Source: Mangrovicoccus algicola
GTDB taxonomy: Bacteria > Pseudomonadota > Alphaproteobacteria > Rhodobacterales > Rhodobacteraceae
Assembly (NCBI RefSeq): GCF_014903745.1
Contig: NZ_JACVXA010000007.1
Location: forward strand, 1 to 64,000
DNA: 64,000 bases
Direction of reading: 5' to 3'
Position numbers and translations under genes: made by a program. The first letter of the stretch is position 1; every line of letters starts with the position of its first letter. The notes under the pieces are model-generated. The model ran no database searches, was not told the origin of the DNA, and was given only the letters and a program-made list of their open reading frames with translations. Below are positions 33,697 through 42,598 of this stretch, in pieces.

Positions 33697-34568
33697 CAGA
33701 TCTGCCTTTCGCGGATGTCGATGCGGCGCGCGAGGAAGTCGCCGGTGGTGTTGAGCGCATAGACCGTCAGCACGATCGCCAGGATCGGCCCGAAGATCAG
33801 CAGCGGAAAGCGGCTGATGAGGTCGGTCGATGCGGCGATCATGCCGCCCCAGCTGGGCGCGGGGGCCGGGATGCCGAAGCCCAGAAAGCTCAGCGACCCC
33901 TCGGTGATGATCAGCCCGGCCATCAGGGGCGGCACGACGGCGGTCATGGTGGGCACCAGGTTGGGCAGGATCTCGCGGAACAGGATCCGCCCGTGCCCGG
34001 CGCCGAGCGCCCGCGCCGCCAGCACGTAGTCGCGCTGGTTCTGGCTGATCACCCCGCCCTTGGTCAGACGCGCATAGGTGCCGATATCGAGGATGCCCAG
34101 CGTCAGCGTCATGGTCACCACGGAAGTGCCGGTGACCGAGACCAGCGCCAGGATGATCAGCACCGGCGGCAGCACCGCCATCGTGTTGGCCAGCAGATCG
34201 ACGGTCCGTTCGGCCATGCCGCGGCAATAGCCGGCGATCATGCCCAGGATCAGCCCGCCGGTCATGGAAATGGCCGTGGCGAGGATTACGATCACCAGCG
34301 TCTGGCGCGCCCCGTAGATCACCCGCGACAGGATCGAGCGTCCCAGCGCGTCGGTGCCGAACAATCCGTTCAGCGTCAGATCCGGCGGGGCGGAGAAATC
34401 GCCATAGGGGAAGTTGGGATTGACCAGCCCCGGGATCCAGTCGGCCAGCACCGCCAGCGCGACCAGCAGGATCAGGAAGCCGATCGAGAAGGCCTCGAGA
34501 AAGCTGGAGCGGGGGAAGCGCATCCGCGCGATCCCGGCGCGCCAGCCGCTCAGGGTCTCTGCGGTCAT
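33696..34568 (-). CDS. Peptide/nickel-type ABC transporter permease (DppC)
   Basis: A 290-residue permease with an N-terminal OppC-type segment (FGTDALGRSILSRVIYGARQ) and about six membrane helices. The EAA loop reads YVLAARALGAGHGRILFREILPN. One base separates it from the DppB-type permease stop/start pair. Confidence 0.93.
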   Translation of the reverse strand: MTAETLSGWRAGIARMRFPRSSFLEAFSIGFLILLVALAVLADWIPGLVNPNFPYGDFSAPPDLTLNGLFGTDALGRSILSRVIYGARQTLVIVILATAISMTGGLILGMIAGYCRGMAERTVDLLANTMAVLPPVLIILALVSVTGTSVVTMTLTLGILDIGTYARLTKGGVISQNQRDYVLAARALGAGHGRILFREILPNLVPTMTAVVPPLMAGLIITEGSLSFLGFGIPAPAPSWGGMIAASTDLISRFPLLIFGPILAIVLTVYALNTTGDFLARRIDIRERQI

Positions 34569-34569
34569 C

Positions 34570-35535
34570 TCAGCGCACCTCCAGCCGCGGGTCGATCAGC
34601 GCATAGCCCAGATCGACGCAGGCGAAGACGATGACGAAGATCGCCACGGTCAGGCACAGGATCGCCTGCACCATCGCCAGGTCATGGTCCTGCACTGCCG
34701 CCAGCACCGTCCAGCCGATGCCCGGCACGGCGAAGAAGCTCTCGACGATGAAGGAGCCGCCCAGCAGGTAGGTCAGCGACAGGCCCATGACGGTCAGGAT
34801 CTGCGGCAGCGAGGGCATCAGCGCATGGCGCCACAGGATATAGGGGGTGGAGAACCCCTTGGCCCGGGCGGAGGCGATGAAATCCTGCTGCAGCGTGGCG
34901 AGGAACTCGTTGCGCGCCACGCGGAAGAAATAGGCCACCTGGTGCACCGACAGGCACAGCACCGGCAGCGCGATATGGCGCAGGTTCTCCAGCGGATCCT
35001 CGAAGAGCGGCACCCAGCCGGTGGCGGGAAGCCAGCGCAGCGTGATGGAGAAAAGCAGGCTCAGCACCACCACCGACACGAAGGTCGGCACGGCCAGCAT
35101 GGCGCTGGCGGCAATACGGAAGGCGCCGTCGATGCGGCTGCCCGCGCGCGCCGCCATCGCCAGGGCCAGCGGGATGGCGATGGCCAGCGACAGCAGCATC
35201 GCCGCCAGCGCGATCTCGAAGGTGACGGCGGCGCGGGCAAGAAGCACCTCCGCCACCGGCTGCTGGCTGTAGAGCGTCACGCCGAAATCGCCCTGCACCG
35301 CGCCGCCCAGCCACCGCAGGTAGCGTTGCCAGGCGGGCAGGTCATAGCCATAGGCGGCGTTCAGCTGGGCGATCTGCTCGGGCGTGGCGAATTCGCCCAG
35401 GATCGCCTGGGCGGCGGATCCGGGCATCAGGTCGGACAGTGCCGTGGCCAGGAAGGTCACGAGCAGCACCACCGGTATCCCGGCGGCGATCCTTATGGCG
35501 AAAGCCCTGAGATAGCTCCGCATCGGGGCGGTCAT
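34570..35535 (-). CDS. Peptide/nickel-type ABC transporter permease (DppB)
   Basis: A 321-residue permease of the DppB group: TM1 at the N-terminus (FAIRIAAGIPVVLLVTFLA), a long periplasmic loop, then five helices. The EAA loop reads FIASARAKGFSTPYILWRHALMP. It ends two bases before the DppC-type permease. Confidence 0.93.
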   Translation of the reverse strand: MTAPMRSYLRAFAIRIAAGIPVVLLVTFLATALSDLMPGSAAQAILGEFATPEQIAQLNAAYGYDLPAWQRYLRWLGGAVQGDFGVTLYSQQPVAEVLLARAAVTFEIALAAMLLSLAIAIPLALAMAARAGSRIDGAFRIAASAMLAVPTFVSVVVLSLLFSITLRWLPATGWVPLFEDPLENLRHIALPVLCLSVHQVAYFFRVARNEFLATLQQDFIASARAKGFSTPYILWRHALMPSLPQILTVMGLSLTYLLGGSFIVESFFAVPGIGWTVLAAVQDHDLAMVQAILCLTVAIFVIVFACVDLGYALIDPRLEVR

Positions 35536-35570
35536 GGCTGGTCTCCTTTCCTGGCCGTTGGCTCGGTGGC

Positions 35571-36503
35571 TCAGAGCGCCTTCCAGCGCGCGTCGCCTTC
35601 CATCCAGCCGCGGTCGCGTTCCACCGAGGCGCGGCGCTCGGCCTCGGTCAGCCCCCCCATGTCATGTTCGTCGGCATAGCGGGTGGACTGCTCGGCAAAG
35701 ACGCGGCGGCCGTAATCCATCATGCCGTACATCGACCCCTTTTCCAGATAATGCATGGTCACCAGGTTGAATCCCAGCTCGGCGATCTCCTCCAGGGTGA
35801 CGAAGGGCTTGCCATTGACCCAGGCGACATCGCCGAACATCTTCCAGCCGGGCAGGCGCGCGGCAACCGTGCGGCATTCCTCCAGCGTGCGCAGCGCATG
35901 GACATAGGTCATCTCGGCGCCCAGCTTCTCGGCCATCTCGCAGCGCACGATCGCCTCTTCCAGCCCCAGTTCCAGCTTGGCCTCGGTGCGGGCGATGACC
36001 ACGCAATCGGTGCCCTCGCAGGCCTCGATCGCCGCCTTGATCTTGGCCAGCCAGTGCTCGCGCGAGACGACCGGATGGGGGACGTTGCCGTCGACCCGGC
36101 CTTCCAGCGTCGCCTTCTCCATCGCCGCGCCGAACCGGGCGAAGCCGCGTTCATTGGGCGTGTCCTCGATCAGGATGGCGCCCGCGCCCGCCTTGGCCAG
36201 GCGGTGGCAGGTGCGGTAGACATTGACCACGTCGCCGAAGCCGTCATCGGCATCGATGATCAGGGGCAGGGGCGAGTAATCGGCGATCCGGTCGGTGGCC
36301 CAGACCAGTTCCTCCTGGTTGTGCAGGCCCAGATCGGGGACGCCCGACATGGAAAAGCCCAGGCTCGCGCCCGACAGCAGGATCGCCTGGAACCCGGCCA
36401 TCTCGGCGGCCTTGGCCGAATAGCAGTCCCAGACGCAGGGGGTGAAGACCTGTCCCTTGGACATCAGGTCGCGGAAGGTGACGCGGGGGGACTTGTGCAG
36501 CAT
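35571..36503 (-). CDS. Isocitrate lyase/PEP mutase-superfamily enzyme
   Basis: A 310-residue TIM-barrel protein of the isocitrate lyase/PEP mutase superfamily. The Mg-binding region DADDGFGD and the following IEDTPNERGF are at the expected places. The KKCGH catalytic-cysteine loop of isocitrate and methylisocitrate lyases is absent, replaced by NERGFARFG. It is therefore more likely a phosphonomutase-like, oxaloacetate-hydrolase-like or C-C lyase of another specificity. It lies between the binding protein and the permease genes of an ABC importer, so it probably acts on the imported compound. Confidence 0.85.
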   Translation of the reverse strand: MLHKSPRVTFRDLMSKGQVFTPCVWDCYSAKAAEMAGFQAILLSGASLGFSMSGVPDLGLHNQEELVWATDRIADYSPLPLIIDADDGFGDVVNVYRTCHRLAKAGAGAILIEDTPNERGFARFGAAMEKATLEGRVDGNVPHPVVSREHWLAKIKAAIEACEGTDCVVIARTEAKLELGLEEAIVRCEMAEKLGAEMTYVHALRTLEECRTVAARLPGWKMFGDVAWVNGKPFVTLEEIAELGFNLVTMHYLEKGSMYGMMDYGRRVFAEQSTRYADEHDMGGLTEAERRASVERDRGWMEGDARWKAL

Positions 36504-36581
36504 TCGGGGTCTTGCCTCGTTGAAGTGATCCGGTCTCGGCCGGGCGGGAAGGGGCGGGACCGGAAGGTCCCGCCGCAGGGG

Positions 36582-38159
36582 TCACTCGGCGCAGGGGCCG
36601 TCGCATTTGAACAGGTACTGCTTCTGCAGGATCCCGCCGTTGGAGTTCACCACCCCGCCGGTATCGTCGCGCATCAGCAGGAAGCGGTTGTCGACGCCGA
36701 AAAGGTAGAAGGGCAGGTCCTCGGCAAAGAGCTTCTGCACGCCGACATAGCTTTCGCGGATCTCGTCCTCGTCGACGGTGCGGGTCGCGGCCTCCAGCAG
36801 CGCGTCCATCTCCTCGCTGGAATAGTGGCTCCAGTTCAGCGTGCCGCCGGTGCCCAGCAGCTTGGAGATGTTGGGCTCCGCCCCGTTCGAGACCAGCGCG
36901 CCGCCATCGACGCAGAAATCATAGGCCATCTGGTTGCTGCAGGTGTCGCGCAGGTTGGCCATGGCGACCTCGGTGATCGTCGCGCTGGCGCCGTCATAGG
37001 CGTTGATCACCTGCTGCATGTATTCCGCCAGCCGTTTCATGTCGGAATTCGGATAGGTGACGATTTCCACCTCGAAGGGCTTGCCGTCCTCGGCCAGCGC
37101 GTCGATCAGCTCCTGCGCGCGCTCGGGGTCATAGCCCGGCACGGCGTAATCGGCGGTGTAATAGGAGGAGCCCTCGCCGAAATAGTTGCCCGGCGCCTCG
37201 TAGCCCGCGGTCTGGGTATAGGCCTGCATCAGCCGGTCGCGGTTGATCGCGGCATAGAGGGCCTCGCGCGCGCGGGGATCCTGGAAGATGCCGTGCTCGA
37301 AGTTGAAATAGCCGCGATAGATGCCGCGGATCGGGATCTCCTTGGCGGTGACGCCCGGCGCCTCGGCATTGTTGCCGAACTGGTAGGGATAGCCCGCCAT
37401 CATCGTCGCGCCGCCCTGCACCACGGTGGAGATCCGGCTGTTGGTCTCGGGGATGATCTTGAAGTTCAGCGTGTCGAGATAGGGCCGCTCTGCATCCCAG
37501 TAATCGGGGTTGCGCACCAGCGTCATGCCGATGCCCTGGTCCCAGCTGTCCAGCGTGAAGGCCCCCGCGCCCACCGGTTTCAGATCGGCGGGGGTGGCGG
37601 CGGCCTCCAGCATCGCGGGCGAGGCGATGAAGGGCACCAGTTCCGCGACCTGCTGGGCGAAGATGGCATTCGGGCCGGGCAGGGTGATCTTCAGCGTCAG
37701 CGGATCGACCACCTCCATGCCCGCCGCCCAGGAGGCGACCCAGTCGCGCGCGCTGGCCAGCGATCCCTCGGCCCCGGCGCGGTCCCAGTTCATCTTCACG
37801 GCCTCGGCGTCATAGGGCGTGCCGTCGGTGAAGGTCACGCCCTCGCGCAGCTTCAGCACCCAGGTGACGGCATCCTCGCTGGTCAGGCTCTCGGCCATGC
37901 CGCCCTGCACCTGCCCGTTGACGTCGACATAGACGATGAAGCCGTAGATCGCGTCCAGCACGTCCATCGGCCCGCCGGGATAGGTCGAATTGGTCACCGC
38001 CGGGTCCCAGCCCTTGATGTCCGACCCGTTGATGATGGTCATCTCGCCGCCGCGGACGGGATCCTGCGCCCAGAGGGGCGCGGCAGGGAGCGAGAGGGAG
38101 AGTGCAAGCAGCGAGGCCGCCGGCAGCCATGCCGGGAGCCCAGGACGTGTCATCGACAT
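36582..38159 (-). CDS. ABC transporter substrate-binding protein (SBP family 5)
   Basis: A 525-residue periplasmic binding protein with signal peptide (PAWLPAASLLALSLSLPAAP, cleavage near LWAQ). Family 5 features are RGGEMTIINGSDIKGWDPA, the AESLTSEDAVTWVLKLREGVTF pattern (motif VTWVLKLREGVTFTDGTP) and the late PFYLFGVDNRF. ATG 38159 is chosen over a longer frame. It is the first gene of the Dpp-like operon, and a near-perfect LacI-type operator lies 124 bases upstream. Ligand unknown; the enzyme gene that follows suggests a small carboxylate or phosphonate-like compound rather than a peptide. Confidence 0.92.
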   Translation of the reverse strand: MSMTRPGLPAWLPAASLLALSLSLPAAPLWAQDPVRGGEMTIINGSDIKGWDPAVTNSTYPGGPMDVLDAIYGFIVYVDVNGQVQGGMAESLTSEDAVTWVLKLREGVTFTDGTPYDAEAVKMNWDRAGAEGSLASARDWVASWAAGMEVVDPLTLKITLPGPNAIFAQQVAELVPFIASPAMLEAAATPADLKPVGAGAFTLDSWDQGIGMTLVRNPDYWDAERPYLDTLNFKIIPETNSRISTVVQGGATMMAGYPYQFGNNAEAPGVTAKEIPIRGIYRGYFNFEHGIFQDPRAREALYAAINRDRLMQAYTQTAGYEAPGNYFGEGSSYYTADYAVPGYDPERAQELIDALAEDGKPFEVEIVTYPNSDMKRLAEYMQQVINAYDGASATITEVAMANLRDTCSNQMAYDFCVDGGALVSNGAEPNISKLLGTGGTLNWSHYSSEEMDALLEAATRTVDEDEIRESYVGVQKLFAEDLPFYLFGVDNRFLLMRDDTGGVVNSNGGILQKQYLFKCDGPCAE

Positions 38160-38282
38160 GTTCCCGGTACCTTTCTGTTGGAAATCCAGTGTTTCTGGGT
38201 GGCGGGCCTGTTGTGTTTCATTGGTCCGGTGCCGCCTTCCCGGTGGGTCCAAGCTAGGGACGGGGCCCCCGCAATGTCAACG

Positions 38283-38296
38283 TGGTATCGATACCA
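38283..38296. promoter_or_regulatory. LacI-type operator 1
   Basis: TGGTATCGATACCA is a perfect 14-bp palindrome with the central CG typical of LacI/GntR-type operators. It is embedded in a 20-base block that recurs at 38465-38484 with one change, in the divergent region between the binding-protein gene and the LacI gene. Confidence 0.72.
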
Positions 38297-38466
38297 TGAT
38301 CTGGTCCGAATTCGGGCTGCAATCGGGGCGCCCGGCTGCACGGGCAGGCAGAGGCGGAAGATTTGAGAACCTGAGTTCATGGGGGAATGACGCAGGTTCC
38401 TGTCCGGGTCCGGATACGGCATGGTTCGGGTGATTCGCGGCGACGCGGGCAATTGCGGCCTCCGCG

Positions 38467-38480
38467 TGGTAACGATACCA
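38467..38480. promoter_or_regulatory. LacI-type operator 2
   Basis: TGGTAACGATACCA differs from operator 1 at one base. It lies 28 bases upstream of the LacI start codon, close enough for autorepression. The two operators are 184 bp apart centre to centre, so a tetramer could form a loop. The rest of the 348-base intergenic region shows no gene. Confidence 0.7.
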
Positions 38481-38507
38481 TGATGAAGGAGATCGAGGGG
38501 CAGGGCG

Positions 38508-39569
38508 ATGACGGAACACGGGACCGGACGGCGCGGACAGCATCGGCGCGCGGCGCCGACGATGAAGCATGTGGCGGCGCTGGCGGGGGTGTCGGTGATG
38601 ACCGTCTCGCGGGCGCTCGCGACGCCGGACCGGGTCAGTCCCGAGGCGCTGGAAAAGGTGCGGCGGGCCGTGCTGCAGACGGGCTACGTGCCGGACCGCA
38701 ACGCGGGCGCGCTGTCCTCGCAGCGCTCGCATATCGTCGCGCTGACCCTGCCGACGCTGGCCAACGGCAATTTCGCCGATCTCGCCGAGGGGATCTCGGA
38801 CATCCTGCTGCCCGCGGGCTACCAGCCGCTGATCGGCCATAGCGGCCATTCCCTGGAAAAGGAGGAGGAACTGGTGCGCATCATGCTGGCGCGGCGCCCG
38901 GATGCCTTCGTCCTGGTTGGGACGACCCACAGCCGGGAAACCTCGCGGCTGCTGCATGCCAGCGGCATCACCGTGATCGAGACCTGGGAATATACCGACA
39001 ACCCGGTCGATCTGTGCGTCGGCTTCTCCAACCGCCGCGCGGGAGAGCTGGCGGCGGAACATCTCGCCGGGCTGGGGCACCGCCAGCTGGCGGCGATCGG
39101 CGGCAGCCTCGACGACACGCTGAAGGATTACCGCGGCGAACAGCGGCTGCGCGGGTTCCGCGACGCGGCGCGGCGCCTGGGCCTGCCCGACCCGGTCATC
39201 CTGCGCGAGGCGGTAGTGCCGATCCGCCATGGCCAGGGGGCCGGCACGATGGCGCGGCTGCTCGACGACCATCCCGGCGCCAGCGCCGTCTTCGCGATTT
39301 CCGACACGATGGCCTTCGGCGCGATGATGGAATGCCAGCGCCGGGGTATCGCCGTGCCGCGGCAGCTGTCGATCCTGGGCTTCGGCGATTTCGACATTGC
39401 CGGGCAATGCCTGCCGGGGCTGAGCACCATATCCGTCGATCCCGTCGCGATGGGGCGCATGATCGGAGACAGGATCCTCGAGCGCATGGCCGGGTCGGCA
39501 CCGCGCAGCGAGGAAACGGCGCCGCGGATCGTCCTGCGCCACAGCACCTCGGCCCCGCCCGGCGCCTGA
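38508..39569 (+). CDS. LacI-family transcriptional regulator
   Basis: A 353-residue LacI regulator related to the GntR-type branch. The helix-turn-helix MKHVAALAGVSVMTVSRALA begins at residue 19 and the hinge helix at PEALEKVRRAVLQTGY. A periplasmic-binding-like effector domain follows (FAISDTMAFGAMMECQRRGI, ILGFGDFDIAGQCLPGLSTI). It is divergent from the Dpp-like operon with two matching operators between them, so it most likely represses both. The inducer is unknown. Confidence 0.93.
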   Translation: MTEHGTGRRGQHRRAAPTMKHVAALAGVSVMTVSRALATPDRVSPEALEKVRRAVLQTGYVPDRNAGALSSQRSHIVALTLPTLANGNFADLAEGISDILLPAGYQPLIGHSGHSLEKEEELVRIMLARRPDAFVLVGTTHSRETSRLLHASGITVIETWEYTDNPVDLCVGFSNRRAGELAAEHLAGLGHRQLAAIGGSLDDTLKDYRGEQRLRGFRDAARRLGLPDPVILREAVVPIRHGQGAGTMARLLDDHPGASAVFAISDTMAFGAMMECQRRGIAVPRQLSILGFGDFDIAGQCLPGLSTISVDPVAMGRMIGDRILERMAGSAPRSEETAPRIVLRHSTSAPPGA

Positions 39570-39807
39570 GCGGACGGCCCGCCGCGGCCCGGCCGGGCCA
39601 TCGCGCCCTCCGCCGGGCGCTGATGAAGGCCGCGCGGATGGAAGGCGCGCCGGACCCGAACGCGGCGCGCGACGGGGCGGGGCGGGAAGACGGTCGAATT
39701 ATCGGCTGGCCCCTGCGCTCCAGTTCTGTATTTATGCGCCCGAACCAGCCAGCTTTCCCGACCCCGTCGCCCGAGCAAGCCGGAATGCCAATCTCTGCAG
39801 GTCGGGA

Positions 39808-40368
39808 ATGGAACCGGAACTCAGCACCCAGAAGGCGCCCGGCGCGCTGGCGCGGATCGATGCCGGGCTGGCCCGGGCCGAACTCGCCCTCGCCGCCCGG
39901 CTGACCGGCGCGCTGGCGCTGGTGCTGGCGGCCGCGGCAGTGGCGCGCAGCCTGGGCGCCCCGCTGATCTGGGCCGACGAGGCGGCGGTGGGCCTGATGT
40001 GCTGGGCGGCCTTTGCCGGGGCCTCGGCCGCGCTGGCGCAGGGCGCGCATGTCTCTGTCAGCATTCTCGAATCCAAGCTGTCCCCGCGCGCCGGGTGGTG
40101 GCGGGCCCTGGCCGAGACGCTGATCCTCGCCGCGCTGCTGGGCTGGCTGGCCTCCGTCATCTGGCGCTGGCTCGACCCGGCGGGACTGTGGCAGGCCGGA
40201 TCGGGGCAGCGCCTGGCCGAGACCGCCTTCAACTTCGTCTGGGTGGAACCGACCGTGACCCTCGGGCTGCGCAAGATCTGGCTTTGGTCGGTGCTGCCGC
40301 TCTTCTGCCTCGGGGCGGGGGTGCATCTGGCGGCGCGGCTGGCCCGGCTGGCGGAGGCGGCGCGATGA
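39808..40368 (+). CDS. TRAP transporter small permease (DctQ), second system
   Basis: A 186-residue DctQ-type protein with four predicted helices (LTGALALVLAAAAVARSLGA; VGLMCWAAFAGASAALAQGA). It is the first gene of a TRAP operon whose order is Q, M, P and then an esterase, unlike the P-Q-M order of the island's TRAP system. Its stop overlaps the large permease start. A 238-base gap separates it from the LacI gene; no clear operator or iron box was found there. Confidence 0.88.
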   Translation: MEPELSTQKAPGALARIDAGLARAELALAARLTGALALVLAAAAVARSLGAPLIWADEAAVGLMCWAAFAGASAALAQGAHVSVSILESKLSPRAGWWRALAETLILAALLGWLASVIWRWLDPAGLWQAGSGQRLAETAFNFVWVEPTVTLGLRKIWLWSVLPLFCLGAGVHLAARLARLAEAAR

Positions 40369-41636
40369 CGGTGCTGGCCTTGTTCTCGGGGCTTCTGGTG
40401 CTGGGCCTGCCGGTCGCCTTCGCGATCCTCGCCGCGGCGCTGTGGCAGATCGCGGCCACCGGCAACCCGGCGCTGTTCCTCAGCGTGCCGCAGCAGCTTT
40501 TCGCCGGGATCGAGAGCTACGGCCTGCTGGCGCTGCCGGTCTTCATCCTGCTGGGCGAGCTGATGAATGCCGCCGGGGCCGGGCGGCGCCTGCTGGCGCT
40601 GGCGGCGCTGGCCGTGGGACCGGTGCGCGGCGGGCTGGCGCAGGTGACGCTGGTCGCCAATGCGATGATGGCGGCGATCCTGGGATCCTCGGTGGCGCAG
40701 ATCACGCTGATGTCCAAACTCGCCGTGCCCGAGATGGAGCGCGCGGGCTATCCGCGCGACCTCGCCGCCGCCGTCACCGCGGCGGGCGGGCTGCTGGCGC
40801 CGGTGCTGCCGCCGTCCATGCTGCTGATCCTCTTCGGGGTGACGGCGCAGATCCCCGTGGGCGAGCTTTTCGTCGCGGGGGTGGTGCCGGGGCTTCTGCT
40901 GTTCGCGGCGCTCGCGGCGGTGACGGCCGCCGGGGCGCGGCGGCGCAACCTGCCGGTGGCGCGCCGCCCGGCGACGGGGCGAGGGCGCATCGTGCTGGCG
41001 GCGCTGCCCTCGGCGCTGGTGCCTCTGGCGATGATCGCCTCGATCCTCGGCGGCATCGCCACGGCGGTGGAGGCGGGCACGTTCGGCATCCTCGCGACGC
41101 TGGTCGTGGGCTTCGCCATCCATCGCGAACTGCGCGTGGCCGATCTGTGGCCGGCGCTGAAATCCACGGCGCTGACCTCTGCGGTGATCCTGATGCTGGT
41201 GGCGGCGGCGGGGCTGTGGTCCTGGATCGCGGCCTGGCAGAACCTGCCCGCCCAGGCCGGCGCGCTGATCTCGGGGCTGACCTCGGACCCGCTGGTCTTC
41301 ATGCTGCTCTACAACCTGATGCTGATCCTGATCGGCATGGTGATCGACCCGATCCCGGCGCTGATCCTGGTCGTGCCCGTCTTCCTGCCGATCGCCACGG
41401 GCAGCTACGGGTTCGATCCGCTGCAGATGGGGGTCGTGACCTGCCTCAACCTGACGCTGGGGCTGCTGACCCCGCCGGTGGGATCGGGCCTGTTCACCGC
41501 GGCGCGGCTGAACGGCGTGCGGCCCGAACGGCTGGCGCGGCTGACGCTGCCCTATCTCGCCGCCGGAGGGGCGGTGATCCTGCTGACCGCGCTCTGGCCT
41601 GCCGTCTCGGGCGGGCTGGGGCGGCTTCTGAACTGA
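40365..41636 (+). CDS. TRAP transporter large permease (DctM), second system
   Basis: A 423-residue DctM protein: LPVFILLGELMNAAGAGRRL, AMMAAILGSSVAQITLMSKLA, AAGGLLAPVLPPSMLLILF and NLTLGLLTPPVGSGLFTAA match the family. ATG 40365 overlaps the small-permease stop (ATGA); the longer frame is a shadow. Context links this importer to siderophore turnover. Confidence 0.92.
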   Translation: MTVLALFSGLLVLGLPVAFAILAAALWQIAATGNPALFLSVPQQLFAGIESYGLLALPVFILLGELMNAAGAGRRLLALAALAVGPVRGGLAQVTLVANAMMAAILGSSVAQITLMSKLAVPEMERAGYPRDLAAAVTAAGGLLAPVLPPSMLLILFGVTAQIPVGELFVAGVVPGLLLFAALAAVTAAGARRRNLPVARRPATGRGRIVLAALPSALVPLAMIASILGGIATAVEAGTFGILATLVVGFAIHRELRVADLWPALKSTALTSAVILMLVAAAGLWSWIAAWQNLPAQAGALISGLTSDPLVFMLLYNLMLILIGMVIDPIPALILVVPVFLPIATGSYGFDPLQMGVVTCLNLTLGLLTPPVGSGLFTAARLNGVRPERLARLTLPYLAAGGAVILLTALWPAVSGGLGRLLN

Positions 41637-41647
41637 AGGACAAATCC

Positions 41648-42598
41648 ATGCGTGCGTTTCTCGTCCCGTTCCTGATCCTTGCCGCGCTGCCTGCCGAGGC
41701 GCGCGACTACCGGCTGGGGCTGATCACCCCGCCGCCGCATCAATGGACCAAATCCGCCGAGGCGGCGGCGGCCGAGATCGCCGAGGCGACCGGGGGGCGG
41801 GTCAATATCCTCGTCTTCCCCTCGGGCCAGCTGGGCAGCGAGGCGCACGTGCTGCAGCAGCTGCAGACCGGCGCGGTGGATTTCTCGATGATGACGCTGG
41901 GCGAATTCGCCAGCCGCGATGCCGATTACGGCATCTTCCATGCGCCCTACCTGGTGGAGGACATCGCGGCGGCGGGCGATCTGCTGCAGGGTGAGGTTGC
42001 CGCCGGTCTCCTGCAGGGGATGTCGCAATTCGGCCTGCACGGGCTGGGCTGGGGCCTGGCGGGGATGCGCCAGGTGCTGCTGGCCGCCCCGGCGGAGGAT
42101 GTCGGCGCGCTTGCGGGACGCAAGATCCGCACCGTGCCGCTGGCCCCCGAGATGGAATTCTGGAGCCTCCTGGGCGCCGCGCCGACGCCGATGCCGCTGC
42201 CCGCGCTCTATGACGCCTTCGCCAATGGCCAGGTGGACGGGATGCAGATCGATTACGAAGGCAGCTGGAACACCGGCTATTACACCCATGGCGGGCAGAT
42301 GCTGGCCTCCGACCACATGATCTTCCCGATGGCGGCGGTGGCCTCGGGGCGCAGCTGGGCGGCGATGGCGCCCGAGGATCGCGCGGTGGTCGAGGAGGTG
42401 TTTTCCGAGCGGCTGAAGGATCTCGTCGGGCTTTATGCCGGGATCGACGCGGAGAACCGCGAAAGGATCGAGGCGGCGGGGCTGACCGTCACCGAAGTCG
42501 GCCGCGACTGGTTCGAACCGGCGGTCAGCGCCTGGTACGACGCCTGGCACGAGAAGACCCCCCTTCTGGCGGAGCTGGAGAAAGAGGCGGCACGATGA
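41648..42598 (+). CDS. TRAP transporter substrate-binding protein (DctP), second system
   Basis: A 316-residue DctP protein with a short Sec signal (MRAFLVPFLILAALPAEA). Diagnostic parts are GLITPPPHQWTKSAE, FPSGQLGSEAHVLQQLQTG, GRKIRTVPLAPEMEFWSLLGA with the carboxylate-binding arginine, and YDAFANGQVDGMQIDYEG. Its end overlaps the start of a Tat-exported esterase gene by 4 bases, an unusual coupling of a TRAP binding protein to a siderophore-esterase-like enzyme. A ligand with a carboxylate released by that esterase is the obvious guess. Confidence 0.92.
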   Translation: MRAFLVPFLILAALPAEARDYRLGLITPPPHQWTKSAEAAAAEIAEATGGRVNILVFPSGQLGSEAHVLQQLQTGAVDFSMMTLGEFASRDADYGIFHAPYLVEDIAAAGDLLQGEVAAGLLQGMSQFGLHGLGWGLAGMRQVLLAAPAEDVGALAGRKIRTVPLAPEMEFWSLLGAAPTPMPLPALYDAFANGQVDGMQIDYEGSWNTGYYTHGGQMLASDHMIFPMAAVASGRSWAAMAPEDRAVVEEVFSERLKDLVGLYAGIDAENRERIEAAGLTVTEVGRDWFEPAVSAWYDAWHEKTPLLAELEKEAAR

